DNA of 9,461 nt from Burkholderiaceae bacterium. GTDB taxonomy: Bacteria > Pseudomonadota > Gammaproteobacteria > Burkholderiales > Burkholderiaceae_E. Location: NCBI GenBank assembly GCA_019428955.1, contig JAHYJF010000129.1:1-9461 (forward strand), read 5' to 3'. Every line of letters begins with the position of its first letter. Positions within the stretch are counted from its first letter, which is position 1. This document shows positions 6,667-9,461 of this stretch, in pieces. A program made the translations under genes and the position numbers. Below the pieces are notes generated by a model, which had not been told where the DNA came from, made no database searches, and saw only the letters and a list, made by a program, of their open reading frames with translations.

Positions 6667-7779
6667 ATGAATCGCTTTACCAGACCAGAGCACTTCGAGC
6701 ACTCGATGCCGCCCCGCACGGCAGTACTGGTGGTCCAGCTGGGCACGCCGACACAACCTGAGGCCGGTGCGGTGCGGCGCTACCTGGCCGAATTCCTGGC
6801 CGATCCACGGGTCGTGGAAATCCCCCGGCTGCTGTGGCTGCCGATTCTCCACGGCATCATCCTGCGGGTGCGGCCGGCCCGCTCGGCCCGCAAGTACGCG
6901 CTGGTCTGGACGCCTGACGGTTCGCCGCTGGCGGTTCACACCGCGGCGCAGGCCAAGCTGCTGCGCGGCGCGCTGGGCCAGCGCGGCCAGGACGTCGAGG
7001 TGGCCTACGCGATGCGCTATGGCGAGCCGTCGATCGCCTCAGTGATGCGAAACCTGCGCGAGCGCAACGTCACCCGGTTGCTGGTGCTGCCGCTCTATCC
7101 TCAGTATTCGGGGGCTACCAGCGGAACGGTGTTCGACGCGCTATTCGCGGAACTGGCGAAGTGGCGCAACGTGCCCGAACTGCGCACCGTGCGCAGCTTC
7201 CCGCGCGATGAGGGTTGGATCGAAGCGCTGGCGCACAGCATCGAGACCGCCTGGCAGACGGACGGGCCACCAGAGCGGCTGGTGATGAGTTTTCACGGTA
7301 TGCCGCGGCGGACGCTGCAGTTGGGCGACCCCTATTACTGCGAGTGTCAGGTCGGCGCCCGTTTGCTGGCCCAGCGGCTCGGGTTGCGTGAAGAGGACTA
7401 CGTCATCACCTTCCAGTCGCGTTTCGGCCGTGCCGCGTGGCTCGAACCGTACACCGCCCCGACGCTTGCGGCGCTGGGCAAGCAGGGCGTACGCCGGGTC
7501 GACGTGGTCTGCCCGGGATTCGTCAGCGACTGCCTCGAGACGCTCGAGGAGATCGCGATCGAGGGCAGGCAGAGCTTCCTCGACGCCGGGGGCAAGGATT
7601 TCCGTTACCTGCCGTGCCTCAACCAGTCGAGCGCCCTGATCGAAGCCCTGGCCGGACTGGTCGAGCAACACCTCGAGGGGTGGCCGACCCGCTGGCGCGA
7701 CGACGAGGAAGCCGCCGGCGAGAAGCGCGAACTGGAGGCCAGGCGCAAGCGTGCCAAGGCGCTCGGGGCGAGCGGTTGA
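6667..7779 (+). CDS. hemH: Ferrochelatase
   Basis: Inserts Fe(II) into protoporphyrin IX in the last step of protohaem synthesis; usually peripheral on the inner membrane. The 370-residue protein has VRRYLAEFLADPRVVEIPRLLWLPILHGIIL (about 37-66) and LPLYPQYSGAT (141-151). The catalytic histidine segment is MSFHGMPRRTL (His210). GDPYYCECQ and TFQSRFGRAAWLEPYT follow, then VCPGFVSDCLETLEEI with the conserved acidic residue Glu291. These match betaproteobacterial ferrochelatases closely. The first strand reads VVQLGTP, where NLGTP is usual. The last 25-30 residues form a basic, charged tail (EKRELEARRKRAKAL) beyond the catalytic domain. The ATG at 6667 lacks a visible Shine-Dalgarno and lies 23 bp after hrcA, so translation may depend on coupling. 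An internal ATG at 6706 is the alternative start and keeps the whole catalytic domain. Confidence 0.96.
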   Translation: MNRFTRPEHFEHSMPPRTAVLVVQLGTPTQPEAGAVRRYLAEFLADPRVVEIPRLLWLPILHGIILRVRPARSARKYALVWTPDGSPLAVHTAAQAKLLRGALGQRGQDVEVAYAMRYGEPSIASVMRNLRERNVTRLLVLPLYPQYSGATSGTVFDALFAELAKWRNVPELRTVRSFPRDEGWIEALAHSIETAWQTDGPPERLVMSFHGMPRRTLQLGDPYYCECQVGARLLAQRLGLREEDYVITFQSRFGRAAWLEPYTAPTLAALGKQGVRRVDVVCPGFVSDCLETLEEIAIEGRQSFLDAGGKDFRYLPCLNQSSALIEALAGLVEQHLEGWPTRWRDDEEAAGEKRELEARRKRAKALGASG

Positions 7780-7803
7780 TTCCGGCCTGATTGATCGTTG
7801 CCG

Positions 7804-7835
7804 GGCCGGTTGACGCCCGCCGGCCACCTTTGGCC
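7804..7835 (+). terminator. Overlapping GC-rich hairpins after hemH, possible weak terminator
   Basis: GGCCGG (7804-7809) can pair with CCGGCC (7820-7825). Alternatively GGCCA (7822-7826) can pair with TGGCC (7831-7835) across a CCTT loop; the two stems are mutually exclusive. A TTTT run follows only at about 7850-7853, some 15 bases after the stem, so this is not a standard intrinsic terminator. It may cause pausing or stabilise the hemH 3' end. Confidence 0.3.
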
Positions 7836-7858
7836 AGCGCCGATTCTCGTTTTCCCCA

Positions 7859-7887
7859 CTTGAAATGCCCTCCGGGCGTCCCCACAT
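7859..7887 (+). promoter_or_regulatory. Sigma-32 (RpoH) heat-shock promoter of grpE
   Basis: The -35 element CTTGAAA (7859-7865) is a perfect match to the sigma-32 consensus. After a 14-base spacer, the -10 element CCCCACAT (7880-7887) matches CCCCATNT at all but one position. Transcription would start near 7894, leaving a leader of about 50 bases before the grpE ATG at 7944. The spacer itself contains a small GCCC/GGGC inverted repeat (7867-7877). This is strong sequence evidence for heat-shock induction of grpE by RpoH. Confidence 0.85.
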
Positions 7888-7943
7888 CCCATGGATGCCG
7901 CCAGCGGCCTTGCTTAACTCGTTGATTTGATTCAGAGGAACTC

Positions 7944-8558
7944 ATGCAAGCAGACAAGCCCGCAGAAAAGAAAGGGCCGGCAGCAACCAGTCCCAACGGT
8001 GCGGACAAGACCCCGGTCGGCGATGCCAGGGAGGCGGGTGAACCGGGTTCGGACACTGATGTGGACTCCGCACTGCCGCTCGAAGACCTCAAGGAATTGC
8101 CGCAGCGCTGCGCCGACGCCGAGGCGAAGGCCAGCGAGTACTACGATCGCTACGTGCGCACCGTGGCCGAGATGGAAAACCTGCGCCGCCGGCTGCAGGA
8201 CGATGTCGCCCGCGCCCACAAGTTCGGGATCGAGGGCTTTGCCGAGGGCCTGCTGGCGGTTCGCGATAGCCTGGAGATGGCGCTTAAGGTCGAGAAGCCG
8301 TCGGTTGAAAGTCTGATCGAGGGCGCCCAGGTGACCCTGCGCCAGCTCGATTCGGTGTTCGAGAGAAACAAGGTCGTCGCCATTGACCCGCTCGGCGAGA
8401 AGTTCGACCCCAACCGCCACCAGGCGATTTCGACCATTGCCGCCGGACAGACCAAGCCCCCGGTGCAGCCCGACCATGTCGCCGTGGTGCTGCAGAAAGG
8501 CTACCTGATCCACGACCGCATTCTGCGCCCGGCGCTGGTAATAGTCGCCCAGGGCTAG
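7944..8558 (+). CDS. grpE: Nucleotide exchange factor GrpE
   Basis: Cytoplasmic co-chaperone dimer that releases ADP from DnaK and acts as a thermosensor of the DnaK cycle. The 204-residue protein has a disordered, Pro/Gly/charged N-terminus (1-45), then a long helix for the dimeric coiled coil (about 46-92, including YVRTVAEMENLRRRLQDD). The helical bundle follows (AEGLLAVRDSLEMAL). The C-terminal beta-wing that enters the DnaK nucleotide cleft contains DPLGEKFDPNRHQAIS (148-163) and VVLQKGYLIHDRILRPALVIV (181-201). The ATG at 7944 has an AGAGGA Shine-Dalgarno at 7934-7939. A sigma-32 promoter lies upstream and dnaK follows 105 bp downstream with its own promoter. Length and motif order are normal. 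Confidence 0.97.
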   Translation: MQADKPAEKKGPAATSPNGADKTPVGDAREAGEPGSDTDVDSALPLEDLKELPQRCADAEAKASEYYDRYVRTVAEMENLRRRLQDDVARAHKFGIEGFAEGLLAVRDSLEMALKVEKPSVESLIEGAQVTLRQLDSVFERNKVVAIDPLGEKFDPNRHQAISTIAAGQTKPPVQPDHVAVVLQKGYLIHDRILRPALVIVAQG

Positions 8559-8589
8559 ACGATGACTAGCGGGTCGGGCGTGAGCATAG

Positions 8590-8618
8590 CTTGAAACCCG
8601 AACCTGCGGACCCCATGT
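8590..8618 (+). promoter_or_regulatory. Sigma-32 (RpoH) heat-shock promoter of dnaK
   Basis: CTTGAAA (8590-8596) and CCCCATGT (8611-8618) match the sigma-32 -35 and -10 consensus perfectly, with a 14-base spacer. Transcription would begin near 8625, giving a leader of about 40 bases. dnaK can thus be transcribed both from here and by read-through from the grpE promoter, which would raise DnaK over GrpE. The -10 box lies in the middle of a large imperfect palindrome. Confidence 0.9.
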
Positions 8619-8632
8619 GGGGTGCAGGGTTC
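8600..8632. repeat. Imperfect palindrome enclosing the dnaK -10 box
   Basis: The inner stem is ACCCC (8610-8614) paired with GGGGT (8619-8623) around the loop ATGT. The outer stem is GAACC plus TGC (8600-8607) paired with GCA (8624-8626) and GGTTC (8628-8632), with GG bulged on the left and one G on the right. Thirteen base pairs are possible. The right outer arm GGTTC can also pair with GAACC at 8635-8639, giving an alternative small hairpin. It may be an operator, or an RNA structure in read-through transcripts from grpE. There is no T-run, so it is not a simple terminator. Confidence 0.6.
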
Positions 8633-8663
8633 ACGAACCGAACATACGAATAGAGGAAATATC

Positions 8664-9461
8664 ATGGGCAAGATCATCGGGATTGACCTGGGCACGACCA
8701 ACTCGTGCGTCGCGATCATGGAGGGCGGCAAGCCCAAGGTGATCGAAAACTCGGAAGGCGCGCGCACCACTGCTTCGATCGTCGCCTACATGACCGACGG
8801 CGAGATTCTGGTTGGCGCCCCGGCCAAACGTCAGGCGGTGACCAATGCCGAGAACACGATCTACGCGGTCAAGCGACTGATCGGGCGCAAGTTTGCCGAG
8901 AAGGCGGTCCAGAAAGACATCCAGCTGATGCCCTACAAGATCATCCAGGCCGACAACAGCGACGCCTGGATCGAGGTGCGTGACAAGAAGCTCGCGCCGC
9001 CGCAGATCTCGGCCGAGATCCTGCGCAAGATGAAGAAGACCGCCGAGGACTACCTGGGCGAGGAAGTGACTGAGGCGGTCATCACCGTGCCGGCCTACTT
9101 CAACGACAGCCAGCGCCAGGCCACCAAGGATGCCGGCAAGATCGCCGGACTCGAGGTCAAGCGCATCATCAACGAGCCGACCGCGGCCGCGCTGGCGTTC
9201 GGGCTCGACAAGGAATCGAGCAAGGATCGCAAGATCGTGGTCTATGACCTCGGGGGCGGCACCTTCGACGTCTCGATCATCGAGATCGCCAACGTCGACG
9301 GCGAGAAGCAGTTCGAGGTGCTGTCGACCAACGGCGACACGTTCCTGGGCGGCGAGGACTTCGACCAGCGGATCATCGACTACGTGATCGGCGAGTTCAA
9401 GAAGGATCAGGGCGTCGACCTGTCCAAGGACGTGCTCGCGCTCCAGCGCCTCAAGGATGTC
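8664..9461 (+). CDS. dnaK: Molecular chaperone DnaK (Hsp70), N-terminal ATPase part, cut by window edge
   Basis: ATP-driven chaperone that folds and protects proteins and, with DnaJ and GrpE, restrains sigma-32. The open frame runs 266 codons to the right edge without a stop, covering most of the nucleotide-binding domain. It opens with MGKIIGIDLGTTNSCVAIME (phosphate-1 motif) and continues with AVKRLIGRKF. The connecting segment is VTEAVITVPAYFNDSQRQATKDAG, followed by IINEPTAAALAFG, then VVYDLGGGTFDVSIIEI (phosphate-2) and NGDTFLGGEDFD. These are near-identical to E. coli DnaK. An unusual point is Ala37 in RTTASIV, where RTTPS is strongly conserved. The ATG at 8664 has AGAGGA at 8652-8657. 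The gene has its own sigma-32 promoter. The substrate-binding domain, and any dnaJ, lie outside the window. Confidence 0.98.
   Translation, partial: MGKIIGIDLGTTNSCVAIMEGGKPKVIENSEGARTTASIVAYMTDGEILVGAPAKRQAVTNAENTIYAVKRLIGRKFAEKAVQKDIQLMPYKIIQADNSDAWIEVRDKKLAPPQISAEILRKMKKTAEDYLGEEVTEAVITVPAYFNDSQRQATKDAGKIAGLEVKRIINEPTAAALAFGLDKESSKDRKIVVYDLGGGTFDVSIIEIANVDGEKQFEVLSTNGDTFLGGEDFDQRIIDYVIGEFKKDQGVDLSKDVLALQRLKDV

Overview
This window is GC-rich chromosomal core DNA from a proteobacterium. Gene order dapB-bamE-fur-recN-nadK-hrcA-hemH-grpE-dnaK, and the HemH, NadK and GrpE protein sequences, look most like Betaproteobacteria. A neighbouring gammaproteobacterial lineage cannot be excluded without a search. 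I see no insertion sequence, phage gene, CRISPR array, tRNA or rRNA. No stretch longer than about 165 bases lacks a gene.

Layout. (1) Bases 1-627, minus strand: bamE (outer-membrane assembly lipoprotein) followed by dapB (lysine/peptidoglycan precursor synthesis), with dapB cut by the left edge. (2) 699-1127, plus strand: fur, divergent from bamE across a 71-bp promoter region and convergent with recN. (3) 1182-4263, minus strand: a universal stress protein gene, then nadK, then recN, with nadK and recN 13 bp apart. (4) 4264-4412: a divergent intergenic region with a -10 element for the usp gene and a perfect 7-14-7 inverted repeat. (5) 4413-7779, plus strand: an MscS-type mechanosensitive channel gene, hrcA and hemH in close succession. 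(6) 7780-9461, plus strand: grpE and dnaK, with dnaK cut by the right edge. Each has its own near-consensus sigma-32 (RpoH) promoter.

How the genes fit together. The right half is a heat-shock locus: the repressor HrcA, the nucleotide exchange factor GrpE and the chaperone DnaK. The sequence shows sigma-32 control of grpE and dnaK. It shows no canonical CIRCE operator for HrcA anywhere in the window, so HrcA probably acts on another locus such as groESL. The left half is a housekeeping and stress cluster: iron regulation (Fur), double-strand-break repair (RecN), NADP supply (NadK) and envelope assembly (BamE). The usp and mscS genes sit between nadK and hrcA, which in my recollection are usually divergent neighbours in betaproteobacteria, so they look like a lineage-specific insertion.

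No obviously new biological system is present. The most interesting signals are regulatory: the paired sigma-32 promoters, a large imperfect palindrome enclosing the dnaK -10 box, the inverted repeat over the predicted usp start site, and the lack of CIRCE beside hrcA.
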